A DNA stretch of 10,557 nt, taken from the NCBI GenBank assembly GCA_051746205.1, contig JBNJEU010000057.1:1-10557 (forward strand), given 5' to 3'. This document shows positions 1-6,445 of this stretch, piece by piece. A model generated the notes under the pieces. The model was not told where the DNA came from and did no database searches. It worked only from the letters and a program-made list of their open reading frames with translations. The first letter of the stretch is position 1. Each line of letters opens with the position of its first letter. The stretch comes from Thiohalospira sp051746205 (GTDB lineage: Bacteria > Pseudomonadota > Gammaproteobacteria > Thiohalospirales > Thiohalospiraceae). The position numbers were made by a program, and so were the translations under genes.

Positions 1-318
1 GCGCGCCAGGCGCACGGCGTTGGTCGAGAGGGAGAGGTCCTCGATGCCGGGCAGGACACCGAGGCGGCCGGCGATGTCGGTGAGTTCGCGGCGCACCAGC
101 GGCTCGCCGCCCGTGAGCCGGATCCGCTGCGTGCCCAGACGCCCGAAGGCGGCCACCACCCGTTCCAGCTCGTCCACGGTCAGCCATTCGTCCGGCGACT
201 CGAAGTCGCGGAAGCCCTCCGGCATGCAGTAGGTGCAGCGCAGGTCGCACCGATCGGTGAGGGAGATGCGCAGATAGTCGATGGTGCGACCGAAAGGGTC
301 GACGAGGCTGGTGTCCAT
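1..318 (-). CDS. moaA: GTP 3',8-cyclase MoaA, N-terminal part (cut by window edge)
   Basis: Radical-SAM enzyme that catalyses the first step of molybdenum cofactor synthesis, converting GTP to the 3',8-cyclo intermediate in the cytoplasm. Only the first 106 codons are visible, and the frame stays open to the window edge. The radical-SAM cluster motif C-x3-C-x2-C is at C24, C28 and C31, within LTDRCDLRCTYCMPEGF, which is typical of MoaA. The SAM-binding GGEP motif follows at residues 70-73 (RLTGGEPLVRRE). The ATG is preceded by GGGAG seven bases upstream, which supports this start. It is divergent from the molybdoenzyme genes soeABC, whose large subunit needs the cofactor this pathway makes. 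The C-terminal half, with the second cluster that binds GTP, lies outside the window, so its integrity cannot be judged. Confidence 0.93.
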   Translation of the reverse strand, partial: MDTSLVDPFGRTIDYLRISLTDRCDLRCTYCMPEGFRDFESPDEWLTVDELERVVAAFGRLGTQRIRLTGGEPLVRRELTDIAGRLGVLPGIEDLSLSTNAVRLAR

Positions 319-416
319 GGGCGGTCTCCCGGCGGAACTGGTGTGGTGCCCGCGAACCGGCGGGACTTCGCCGCATCGTAGCCGATCCCGGATGAGGGGA
401 AAACCCGGAAACGAAC

Positions 417-438
417 CGGATAAGGTCTCCTTATTCCG
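417..438. repeat. Inverted repeat (near-perfect hairpin) upstream of soeA
   Basis: CGGATAAGG and CCTTATTCCG are reverse complements apart from one extra base, separated by a 3-base loop (TCT). The strong core is ATAAGG/CCTTAT at 420-425 and 429-434. It is immediately followed by a second palindrome at 440-457. It could be an operator half of the divergent region, or a structure in a leader transcript. No run of T follows on either strand, so a terminator is unlikely. Confidence 0.5.
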
Positions 439-439
439 T

Positions 440-457
440 AATCAGAATTCTCTGATT
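440..457. promoter_or_regulatory. Perfect 7-bp palindrome, candidate operator
   Basis: AATCAGA-ATTC-TCTGATT is a perfect 7-bp inverted repeat around a 4-base centre, giving an 18-bp site. This is the size and symmetry typical of the binding site of a dimeric helix-turn-helix regulator. It lies about 85 bp before the soeA ATG and about 120 bp before the moaA ATG, so it could control either or both. It does not match the FNR site (TTGAT-N4-ATCAA) or other sites I know. The regulator is unknown. Confidence 0.45.
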
Positions 458-540
458 GCGAATGCGGTTGGTTCCGCGCAGGATCCCGCACAATCGAAAA
501 GTCCGGGTTCCACCCCTATCCCGATCCAAGAGGTGCGTTG

Positions 541-3462
541 ATGAGCGCTTTGTCCGAAACCCCCGAGCACGCCAAGAACCTTCCCGAGTTCGAGGCCCGC
601 GACAAGCAGGAGCAGAAGTACACCACCTGCTACATGTGCGCCTGCCGTTGCGGCATCGAAGTCACCGTGGAGGACAATCAGGTCCGCTTCATTCGCGGCA
701 ACCGCGACCACCCGATCAACAAGGGGGTGCTCTGCGCCAAGGGCAACGCCGGGATCATGAAGCAGTACTCCCCGGCCAAGCTGACCCAGCCCCTGCGGCG
801 CAAGCCGGGTACCGAGCGCGGCGCCGGCGAGTTCGAGCCGATCTCCTGGGACGAGGCACTGGACACCCTGTCGAGCCGTCTCAAGCAGATCCGCGAGACC
901 GACCCGACCAAACTGGCATTCTTCACCGGCCGCGACCAGATGCAGGCGCTCACCGGCCTCTGGGCCACCCAGTTCGGTACCTACAACTGGGCTGCTCATG
1001 GCGGCTTCTGTTCGGTGAACATGGCGGCCGCGGGCCTCTACATGCTCGGCCACGCCTTCTGGGAGTTCGGCGACCCCGACTGGGACCGCACCAAGTACTT
1101 CATCATGTGGGGCGTGGCGGAAGACCACGCTTCCAACCCGATCAAGATCGGCCTGGAGAAGCTCAAGCGCAACGGCGGCAAGTTCGTCTCCGTGAACCCG
1201 GTGCGGACCGGCTACCAGGCCATCGCCGACGAATGGATCGGCATCCGCCCCGGCACCGACGGCATCCTGGCGCTTTCCATGGTCCACGTCCTCATCGACC
1301 GCGGGCTCATCGACGACGAGTTCCTGATCCGCTACACCAACGCCCCCTTCCTGGTGGTGAACACCCCCGGGGAGAAGGGCGACGGCCTGATCCTGCGCGA
1401 CGACGACGGCAATCCGCTGGTCTGGGACATGCGCCAGGAGGCCTTCGTCAACGGCATGGAGGCGGAGGTGACCCCGGCGCTGATGGGCGAGTACACCGCC
1501 CCCGACGGCCGCCCGGTGCGCACCGTGATGCGGGTGATGGCGGAGAAGTACCTGGCCGACGAGTACAGCCCGGAGAACGCGGCGAAGGTCTGCGGCGTGC
1601 CGGCCGAGACCATCGAGCGCCTGGCGCTGGAGATCGCCCACGTTGCCTTCAAGGAGACCATCACCGTTGACGTCGAGTGGACCGACTGGGCCGGCCGCAA
1701 GCACGACCAATTCATTGGCCGGCCGGTCTCGATGCACGCCATGCGCGGCATCTCGGCTCACTCCAACGGTTTCCAGGCCGCCCGCGCCCTTCATCTGCTG
1801 CAGGCGCTGCTGGGCACCATCGACTGCCCCGGTGGATTCCGTGCCAAACCGCCGTATCCGAAGCACATCCCGCCGGGCATCAAGCCGGCAAAGGAAGCGG
1901 CTGCCAATACGCCGCTGAAGTCGCCGCCGCTGGGTTTCCCCAAGGCGCCAGAGGATCTGGTCATCGATGAGGCCGGCAATCCGAAGCGCATCGACCATGC
2001 ATTCTCCTGGGAGGCGCCCATCTCGGCCCACGGAATGATGCACATGGTGGTGACCAACGCCGTCAACGAGGATCCGTATCCCATCGATACGCTGATCTTC
2101 TTCATGGCGAACATGGCCTGGAACTCCACCATGAACACCAAGGACGTGATGGACATGCTGCGCGCCAGGCGTGACGACGGCGAGTACAAGATCCCGTTCC
2201 TGGTGGTGGCCGACGCCTTCCAGTCGGAGATGGTCAACTTCGCCGATCTGGTGATTCCCGATACCACCTATCTGGAGCGCTATGACACCATCTCCATGCT
2301 CGACCGGCCGATCTCGGAGCCGGACACTGCCGCCGACTCCATCCGCCATCCGGTGATCGAGCCGGATCGTGATGTGCGGCCGTGGCAGGAGGTCATGGTG
2401 GAACTGGCCGGGCGCCTGAAGCTGCCCGCGTTCACCAACGAGGACGGCAGCCGCAAGTTCAAGGGCTACAAGGATTTCATCGTCAATTTCGAGAAGAGCC
2501 CCGGGGTCGGCTTCCTGGCCGGCTGGCGCGGGAAGAACGGCGATCAGGACCTGGTCGGCGAGCCGAACCCGGAGCAGTGGGAACGCTACAAGGAGAACGG
2601 TGCGTTCTACGAGTACCACCTGCCGCTGAGCCAACAGTTCTACAAGTTCGCCAACAAGGACTACCTGGAGCTGGCCCACAAGGCGGGCTGGAACGGCTCC
2701 GCCGAGCCCATCCTCATGGAGCTCTACTCGGAGACGCTGCAGAAGTTCCGCCTTGCCGGCCAGGGCCTCTACGAGGGGCCGCAGCCGAGCGATCCGGAGA
2801 TCAAGCAGCGCCTGACCGACTATTTCGATCCGCTGCCGGTACACTACGTGCCGCTGGAGGAGCAGCAGACCGACGACCGGACCTATCCGCTGCACGCCAT
2901 CAACCAGCGGCCGATGATGATGTATCACTCCTGGGACAGCCAGAACGCCTGGCTGCGCCAGATCATGGCCCAGAACTTCCTCTACGTGAATCGCGGTGTC
3001 GGGGAGAAGCTGGGCCTCGAGGACGAGGGCTGGGCCTGGGTGGAGTCCCATCACGGCAGGATCCGGGTGCAGGTGAAGCTGATGGAGGGCACCCACGAGT
3101 CCACCGTCTGGACCTGGAACGCCATCGGCAAGCAGCGCGGCGCCTGGGGCCTGTCCGAGGACGCCAACGAGTCCAACGAGGGCTTCCTGATGAATCACCT
3201 GATCTCCGAGCTGCTGCCGGCGAAGGGGGACAAGAAGCGGCTGACCAATTCCGACCCGGTCACCGGCCAGGCGGCCTGGTACGACCTGCGGGTGAACATC
3301 AGGCCGGCCGCCCCGGGCGAGACCGGCATCTGGCCGCAGTTCGACGTGGTGAAGAAGGTCCCCGGCCAGAGGTCGTCGCCGGAGACTGTGCGCCACCACA
3401 CCCACACGGCGGTGAATCTGCGACGGTCCATGGCCGACGTCATCAACCGTGGCCGCAAGTAA
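541..3462 (+). CDS. soeA: Sulfite dehydrogenase (quinone), molybdopterin subunit SoeA
   Basis: Large catalytic subunit of a DMSO-reductase-family molybdoenzyme, 973 residues, predicted to oxidise sulfite to sulfate on the cytoplasmic side of the membrane. Electrons would pass through SoeB to SoeC and the quinone pool. The N-terminal [4Fe-4S] motif is C30-x2-C33-x3-C37-x27-C65, followed by K67. C157, in HGGFCSVN, is the likely molybdenum ligand. The molybdopterin dinucleotide-binding domain fills roughly residues 790-950. There is no twin-arginine signal peptide, which fits cytoplasmic Soe enzymes and argues against exported PsrA/PhsA-type enzymes. A TTG lies directly before the ATG; I chose the ATG at 541, which has AAGAGGTG five bases upstream. 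The first gene of soeABC, it sits 27 bases before soeB. A related polysulfide or tetrathionate reductase cannot be fully excluded by eye. Confidence 0.85.
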   Translation: MSALSETPEHAKNLPEFEARDKQEQKYTTCYMCACRCGIEVTVEDNQVRFIRGNRDHPINKGVLCAKGNAGIMKQYSPAKLTQPLRRKPGTERGAGEFEPISWDEALDTLSSRLKQIRETDPTKLAFFTGRDQMQALTGLWATQFGTYNWAAHGGFCSVNMAAAGLYMLGHAFWEFGDPDWDRTKYFIMWGVAEDHASNPIKIGLEKLKRNGGKFVSVNPVRTGYQAIADEWIGIRPGTDGILALSMVHVLIDRGLIDDEFLIRYTNAPFLVVNTPGEKGDGLILRDDDGNPLVWDMRQEAFVNGMEAEVTPALMGEYTAPDGRPVRTVMRVMAEKYLADEYSPENAAKVCGVPAETIERLALEIAHVAFKETITVDVEWTDWAGRKHDQFIGRPVSMHAMRGISAHSNGFQAARALHLLQALLGTIDCPGGFRAKPPYPKHIPPGIKPAKEAAANTPLKSPPLGFPKAPEDLVIDEAGNPKRIDHAFSWEAPISAHGMMHMVVTNAVNEDPYPIDTLIFFMANMAWNSTMNTKDVMDMLRARRDDGEYKIPFLVVADAFQSEMVNFADLVIPDTTYLERYDTISMLDRPISEPDTAADSIRHPVIEPDRDVRPWQEVMVELAGRLKLPAFTNEDGSRKFKGYKDFIVNFEKSPGVGFLAGWRGKNGDQDLVGEPNPEQWERYKENGAFYEYHLPLSQQFYKFANKDYLELAHKAGWNGSAEPILMELYSETLQKFRLAGQGLYEGPQPSDPEIKQRLTDYFDPLPVHYVPLEEQQTDDRTYPLHAINQRPMMMYHSWDSQNAWLRQIMAQNFLYVNRGVGEKLGLEDEGWAWVESHHGRIRVQVKLMEGTHESTVWTWNAIGKQRGAWGLSEDANESNEGFLMNHLISELLPAKGDKKRLTNSDPVTGQAAWYDLRVNIRPAAPGETGIWPQFDVVKKVPGQRSSPETVRHHTHTAVNLRRSMADVINRGRK

Positions 3463-3489
3463 GCCAACCGGACAGGTGGAGAGACAACG

Positions 3490-4185
3490 ATGAAACTCGG
3501 ACTGGTTATCGATCTGGACACTTGCGTGGGCTGCCATGCCTGCGCGGTGGCCTGCAAGCAGTGGAACACCTCCGGCACCACCGGCCCGCTGAGCGACTAC
3601 AACGCCTACGGCCGTGACCCGTCGGGGGTCTGGTTCAATCGCATCCGCCACTTCGAGGTGGGTGACTACCCGAAGAACAAGACCGTGAACTTCCCGATGT
3701 CCTGCATGCACTGCGAGGACGCGGAGTGCGTCACGGTCTGCCCGACCGGCGCCTCCTGGAAGCGCACCGAGGACGGCATCGTCCTGGTGGACCAGGAGAA
3801 GTGCATGGGCTGCAACTACTGCTCCTGGGCCTGCCCGTACGGGGCCCGCGAGCTGGACGAGGTCTCCGGCACCATGAAAAAGTGCACCCTGTGCGTGGAC
3901 CGGATCTACGACGATCGTCTGCCGCAGCAGGAGCGCCAGCCGGCCTGCGTGCTGACCTGCCCGGCCTCGGCCCGTTACTTCGGTGACTTCGACGATCCGG
4001 AATCGGACGTCAACACCATGGTGCGGGAGCGGGGCGGCTACGGCCTGATGCCGGAGATGGGCTACAACCCCACCAACAAGTATCTGCCGCCGCGCCCGGT
4101 GAAGTCGGTGCCCTCCAGCGACGCCGACCGCCCGAGCCTCAAGGACAAGATCAAGGAGTGGGTGAACCAGCCCATCTCCCGCTGA
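3490..4185 (+). CDS. soeB: Sulfite dehydrogenase, four-cluster ferredoxin subunit SoeB
   Basis: Electron-transfer subunit of 231 residues that would carry electrons from SoeA to the membrane subunit SoeC. All sixteen cysteines for four [4Fe-4S] clusters are present: C12/15/18/22, C72/75/80/84, C105/108/111/115 and C132/135/153/157. This is the DmsB/PsrB/NrfC arrangement. The third group is the best-kept 4Fe-4S motif, CMGCNYCSWACPYGAR. There is no signal peptide, consistent with a cytoplasmic complex. The C-terminal tail after about residue 180 is proline- and charge-rich and probably packs on a partner. GGAGAG lies upstream of the ATG. It starts 27 bases after soeA and ends 21 bases before soeC, so the three genes should be co-transcribed. 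Confidence 0.88.
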   Translation: MKLGLVIDLDTCVGCHACAVACKQWNTSGTTGPLSDYNAYGRDPSGVWFNRIRHFEVGDYPKNKTVNFPMSCMHCEDAECVTVCPTGASWKRTEDGIVLVDQEKCMGCNYCSWACPYGARELDEVSGTMKKCTLCVDRIYDDRLPQQERQPACVLTCPASARYFGDFDDPESDVNTMVRERGGYGLMPEMGYNPTNKYLPPRPVKSVPSSDADRPSLKDKIKEWVNQPISR

Positions 4186-4206
4186 CACAGACGAGCGAGA
4201 GAAACC

Positions 4207-5145
4207 ATGCATCCCGCACTATCGGTCATCCTGTTTACCGTCACTTCCGGGGCCGGCTTCGGCCTGATGGTCCTGCTCGCCCTGTTCGATCGATTCGAGC
4301 TCGGCGGCGGCCTGACCCCGGAACAGATCTACACCACCGGGATCGTCTCCCTGGTGCTGACCACCGTGGGCCTGATGGCCTCCAGCGGCCACCTGGCGAA
4401 CAAGAAGAACGCCTGGCGCGCCTTTTTCCGCTTCAAGACCTCCTGGCTTTCCCGCGAGGCGGTCTTCGCGGTGATCTACTACCCGTTCGCCATCGGCTAT
4501 CTCGGCGGCCTCTGGCTTCTCGGTGGCGAGCACAACTGGTTCACCCAGTGCCTCGGCATCGCCGCTGCGGTGCTGGCGGTGATCACCGTCTTCTCCACCG
4601 GCATGATCTACGCCTGCCTGCGCACCATCCGGCAGTGGAACACCGCGCTGACCCCGGCCAACTACGTGGCCCTGGGCCTGATGCTCGGCTCTCTCTTGCT
4701 CACCGGCGTGCTGGCCTGGAGCGGTGCCGACGCCACCTTCGCCGCCGGCCTGACCCTGCCCATCGTGCTGGTCGCCCTGCTGATGAAGGGCAGCTACTAC
4801 TACTGGATCGGTCAGCCCAGCGGCGCGACCATCAACACCGCCACCGGCTTCACGCGCGCCATGGTCCGGATCCTCGACATGGGTCACACTGCCGGGACCT
4901 TCCTGACCCGGGAGTTCGGCCACGTGCTCGGCGCCGGTTCGCTGCGGGTGCTGCGCGCCATCGTCTACGTGCTCGGCTTCATCCTGCCGGCGCTGGCCCT
5001 GGTCGGGTATCTCAATGATGGTGCCGCCGGCTGGGTGACCCTGGCCGTGGTCAGCAGTTTCATCGGCATCGCCGTCGAGCGCTGGCTGTTCTTCGCCGAG
5101 GCGCGCCACGTGGTGAACCTGTATCACGGGGCTCAGCGCACCTGA
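4207..5145 (+). CDS. soeC: Sulfite dehydrogenase, DmsC-type membrane anchor SoeC
   Basis: Integral membrane subunit of 312 residues that anchors SoeAB and should pass electrons to quinone. I count about eight hydrophobic segments, near residues 4-26, 42-62, 84-105, 112-135, 149-170, 175-195, 249-268 and 274-292. The loop at 62-84, HLANKKNAWRAFFRF followed by KTSWLSRE, resembles the conserved loop of DmsC-family anchors. That places it with DmsC rather than the NrfD/PsrC anchors. A positively charged stretch near 214-250 probably faces the cytoplasm, where SoeB docks. It is the last gene of the operon and is followed 16 bases later by a strong terminator hairpin. The family call rests on topology, the loop motif and position next to soeAB. 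Confidence 0.85.
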   Translation: MHPALSVILFTVTSGAGFGLMVLLALFDRFELGGGLTPEQIYTTGIVSLVLTTVGLMASSGHLANKKNAWRAFFRFKTSWLSREAVFAVIYYPFAIGYLGGLWLLGGEHNWFTQCLGIAAAVLAVITVFSTGMIYACLRTIRQWNTALTPANYVALGLMLGSLLLTGVLAWSGADATFAAGLTLPIVLVALLMKGSYYYWIGQPSGATINTATGFTRAMVRILDMGHTAGTFLTREFGHVLGAGSLRVLRAIVYVLGFILPALALVGYLNDGAAGWVTLAVVSSFIGIAVERWLFFAEARHVVNLYHGAQRT

Positions 5146-5161
5146 GTCCGCTGGCTCCGGT

Positions 5162-5201
5162 GAAACGCAAACGGCCGCCTTCGGGCGGCCGTTTGCGTTT
5201 C
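5162..5201 (+). terminator. Terminator hairpin after soeABC
   Basis: A perfect 18-bp stem (5162-5179 with 5184-5201) closes on a TTCG loop flanked by C and G, an exceptionally stable tetraloop. The 3' arm contains GTTTGCGTTT, but no clean T-run follows, so it may act as a T-poor terminator or protect the 3' end of the mRNA. Because the stem is symmetric it could also stop transcripts arriving leftward from the SOR-like gene. Confidence 0.8.
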
Positions 5202-5222
5202 GGGGAAGCCGGTGCCGGAACC

Positions 5223-5248
5223 AAAAAAACCCCCGGAGGCAGTGGGGG
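5223..5248 (-). terminator. Rho-independent terminator of the SOR-like gene
   Basis: Read leftward, CCCCC pairs with GGGGG across a 9-base loop (5244-5248 with 5230-5234) and is followed at once by seven T (5223-5229). It lies about 65 bases beyond the stop codon of the leftward gene at 5314-5757. The neighbouring CCGGC/GCCGG repeat at about 5255-5270 could add a second small hairpin. Confidence 0.65.
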
Positions 5249-5313
5249 CGTAAAGCCGGCTTCCTTGCCGGAGGGGGTTGGGAACGGTTCGGCCGCCGGG
5301 GCGGCCGTCGGGA

Positions 5314-5757
5314 TCAGGCGGCCTGCTCCTTCGCCTCACGGGCCTGGCGGGCCTGTTCGTCGGAGTAGGCCGCCCCGGACCAGAGCATCTCGTAGGCGAT
5401 CTCCTCGTTACCGTTCTCGCACAGCTCCAGGGCCCGCTGGAACAGGGGCTGGAAGGTATCGCTGCGGTGCGATTCCTCGTGGTCCTCGAAGGATCGCCAG
5501 AAGGTGATGATCAGCGCCTCCCTGCCCTTCAGCGGTGAATCCACCGCCTGACCAACCGTCGACCCCTCGTTCGAGATCGCGCCACTGTTCAGGACCACCA
5601 TGCCGCCGTGAAATCCGGTGTCGGAATGGTAGGTCTTGACGTTCTCGCACAGCTCGGCGACCCGCTCCTCCAGATCGTCGACGGTGTACTCCGGCTTGAG
5701 GATGACGCGATTCACGGTGACCACGCCGTCATGGGGAAAGTTCTGGATGAGGCTCAT
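5314..5757 (-). CDS. Small SOR-like (sulfur oxygenase reductase-like) iron-site protein
   Basis: Soluble protein of 147 residues without signal peptide or membrane segment; its function is not established. The central part, TFWRSFEDHEESHR at residues 85-98, closely resembles the segment of archaeal sulfur oxygenase reductase as I recall it (TFWKDWKDHEEMHR). There the two histidines bind the catalytic mononuclear iron. H93 and H97 would be these ligands, and E119 in EEIAYE would match the third ligand, the Glu of WEPIYE. GFHG at 48-51 and STV at 66-68 also line up. SOR is about 310 residues with two such domains; this protein has one and would need to dimerise. Its cysteines, C37 and C113, do not align exactly with those of SOR. 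The fold is probably a dimeric alpha-beta barrel (ABM-like). The GGAGG eight bases before the ATG supports the start. The last 15 residues are a charged Ala/Glu/Arg tail. A non-sulfur ABM-type monooxygenase remains possible. Confidence 0.6.
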   Translation of the reverse strand: MSLIQNFPHDGVVTVNRVILKPEYTVDDLEERVAELCENVKTYHSDTGFHGGMVVLNSGAISNEGSTVGQAVDSPLKGREALIITFWRSFEDHEESHRSDTFQPLFQRALELCENGNEEIAYEMLWSGAAYSDEQARQAREAKEQAA

Positions 5758-5806
5758 GGCTCTTTCCTCCGATGCTGTATCAGCAATCTCTTATGGGTTC
5801 AGTCTC

Positions 5807-5835
5807 ACTCTAGTAATCCTGATCAAAATAGTCAA
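5807..5835 (-). promoter_or_regulatory. Sigma70-like promoter of the SOR-like gene
   Basis: Read leftward, TTGACT (5830-5835) and TAGAGT (5807-5812) are separated by exactly 17 bases. The -35 matches 5 of 6 consensus bases and the -10 matches 4 of 6. They lie in an AT-rich patch just before the gene, giving a leader of about 45 bases that ends in a GGAGG ribosome site. With the terminator at 5878-5912 upstream, the gene should be a separate transcript from the heat-shock operon. Confidence 0.55.
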
Positions 5836-5877
5836 GTAATAAGCGAAGGCGGGGAAAGCGGGGCATCGGACGAGATG

Positions 5878-5912
5878 AAAAGAGGCCGGTGACGGCCGAT
5901 GCGCCACCGGCC
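5878..5912 (-). terminator. Terminator of the hsp20-cbpA-hsp20 operon
   Basis: Read leftward, GGCCGGTG (5905-5912) pairs perfectly with CACCGGCC (5884-5891) across a 13-base loop and is followed by TCTTTT. It starts 15 bases beyond the stop codon of the second hsp20 gene. Confidence 0.75.
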
Positions 5913-5927
5913 AAGGGCGGGCAGGGG

Positions 5928-6425
5928 TCAACTTTCCACGGTGATCCGGCGTGGCTTCGCCTGCGCGCTCTTGGGCAGGCTCAGGTAGAGCACGCCGTTG
6001 CGATAGCGTGCCTTGATCCCTTCCTGATCCACCGGGGCCGGCAGCGGGATGACCCGCTCGAAAGCGCCATAGGCGCGCTCCATGACGTGGAAGCGGCCCT
6101 CGCGACGGTCGTTCTCCACGCGCTTCTCGCCCCGGATGTAAAGCCGATCGTCGTGGGCCTCGATGTCGAAGTCCTTCGCCTTCAGTCCGGGGGCCTCCAG
6201 CTCGACCTCGACGCGGTCGTCGTCCTCGTGGACCTCGGCGGCCAGCAGACCCCAGTGGGCGCCGCGCTGTTCACGCCGCTCCTCGGGGGTCTCCGCCTCG
6301 CCGCGCTGGACCGGGCGGAAACGGGTCAGGGCGTGGCTGGCCCGCTGGGTCAGGTGGTGCCAGCCTTCGCTGACGGAATCCAGGGCGCGCTCGAAGCCCT
6401 GGCGAATGGGTGCGAATTGACTCAT
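5928..6425 (-). CDS. Small heat shock protein, Hsp20/alpha-crystallin family (second copy)
   Basis: ATP-independent holdase of 165 residues that binds unfolding proteins for refolding by DnaK/DnaJ/ClpB. The alpha-crystallin domain spans roughly residues 58-150 and holds the family signature A-x-x-x-NGVL (ARYRNGVL) near its end. The C-terminal tail has ITV, an I-x-V form of the I-x-I oligomerisation motif. The N-terminal arm of about 57 residues is long, rich in Arg, Glu and His, and quite unlike that of the upstream hsp20. I chose the ATG at 6425, with AGGAGG seven bases upstream, over an in-frame TTG at 6449. That leaves 20 bases after cbpA. The start context (AGGAGG-TATCACC-ATG) is almost the same as in the first hsp20 gene, and both proteins end in ITVES, which suggests duplication. 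Confidence 0.92.
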   Translation of the reverse strand: MSQFAPIRQGFERALDSVSEGWHHLTQRASHALTRFRPVQRGEAETPEERREQRGAHWGLLAAEVHEDDDRVEVELEAPGLKAKDFDIEAHDDRLYIRGEKRVENDRREGRFHVMERAYGAFERVIPLPAPVDQEGIKARYRNGVLYLSLPKSAQAKPRRITVES

Positions 6426-6445
6426 GGTGATACCTCCTCTCTGCT

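Larger units (their letters stand above)
319..540. promoter_or_regulatory. Divergent moaA / soeABC intergenic region
   Basis: This 222-bp region separates the starts of moaA (leftward) and soeA (rightward), so it must hold promoters for both unless moaA is read from elsewhere. It contains two notable inverted repeats, at 417-438 and 440-457, annotated separately. A third, weaker GCGG/CCGC repeat lies near 465-477. The DNA around 420-460 is visibly more AT-rich than its surroundings, as expected of a promoter or operator. I could not find a convincing sigma70 -35/-10 pair on either strand. The soeA ribosome site is AAGAGGTG at 528-535, five bases before the ATG. Confidence 0.6.

Noticed and set aside
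442..4212. A leftward open frame of 1256 codons antisense to soeA and soeB
   Set aside because: It mirrors the real genes, has a low-complexity Val/Leu/Gly/His/Arg-rich composition and no recognisable domain. Such long antisense frames arise from strong third-position GC bias; the plus-strand frame has full SoeA and SoeB motifs.
4219..5127. A leftward frame of 302 codons antisense to soeC
   Set aside because: A Gly/His/Gln-rich shadow of a membrane protein gene. The plus-strand frame has proper transmembrane segments and the DmsC-like loop.
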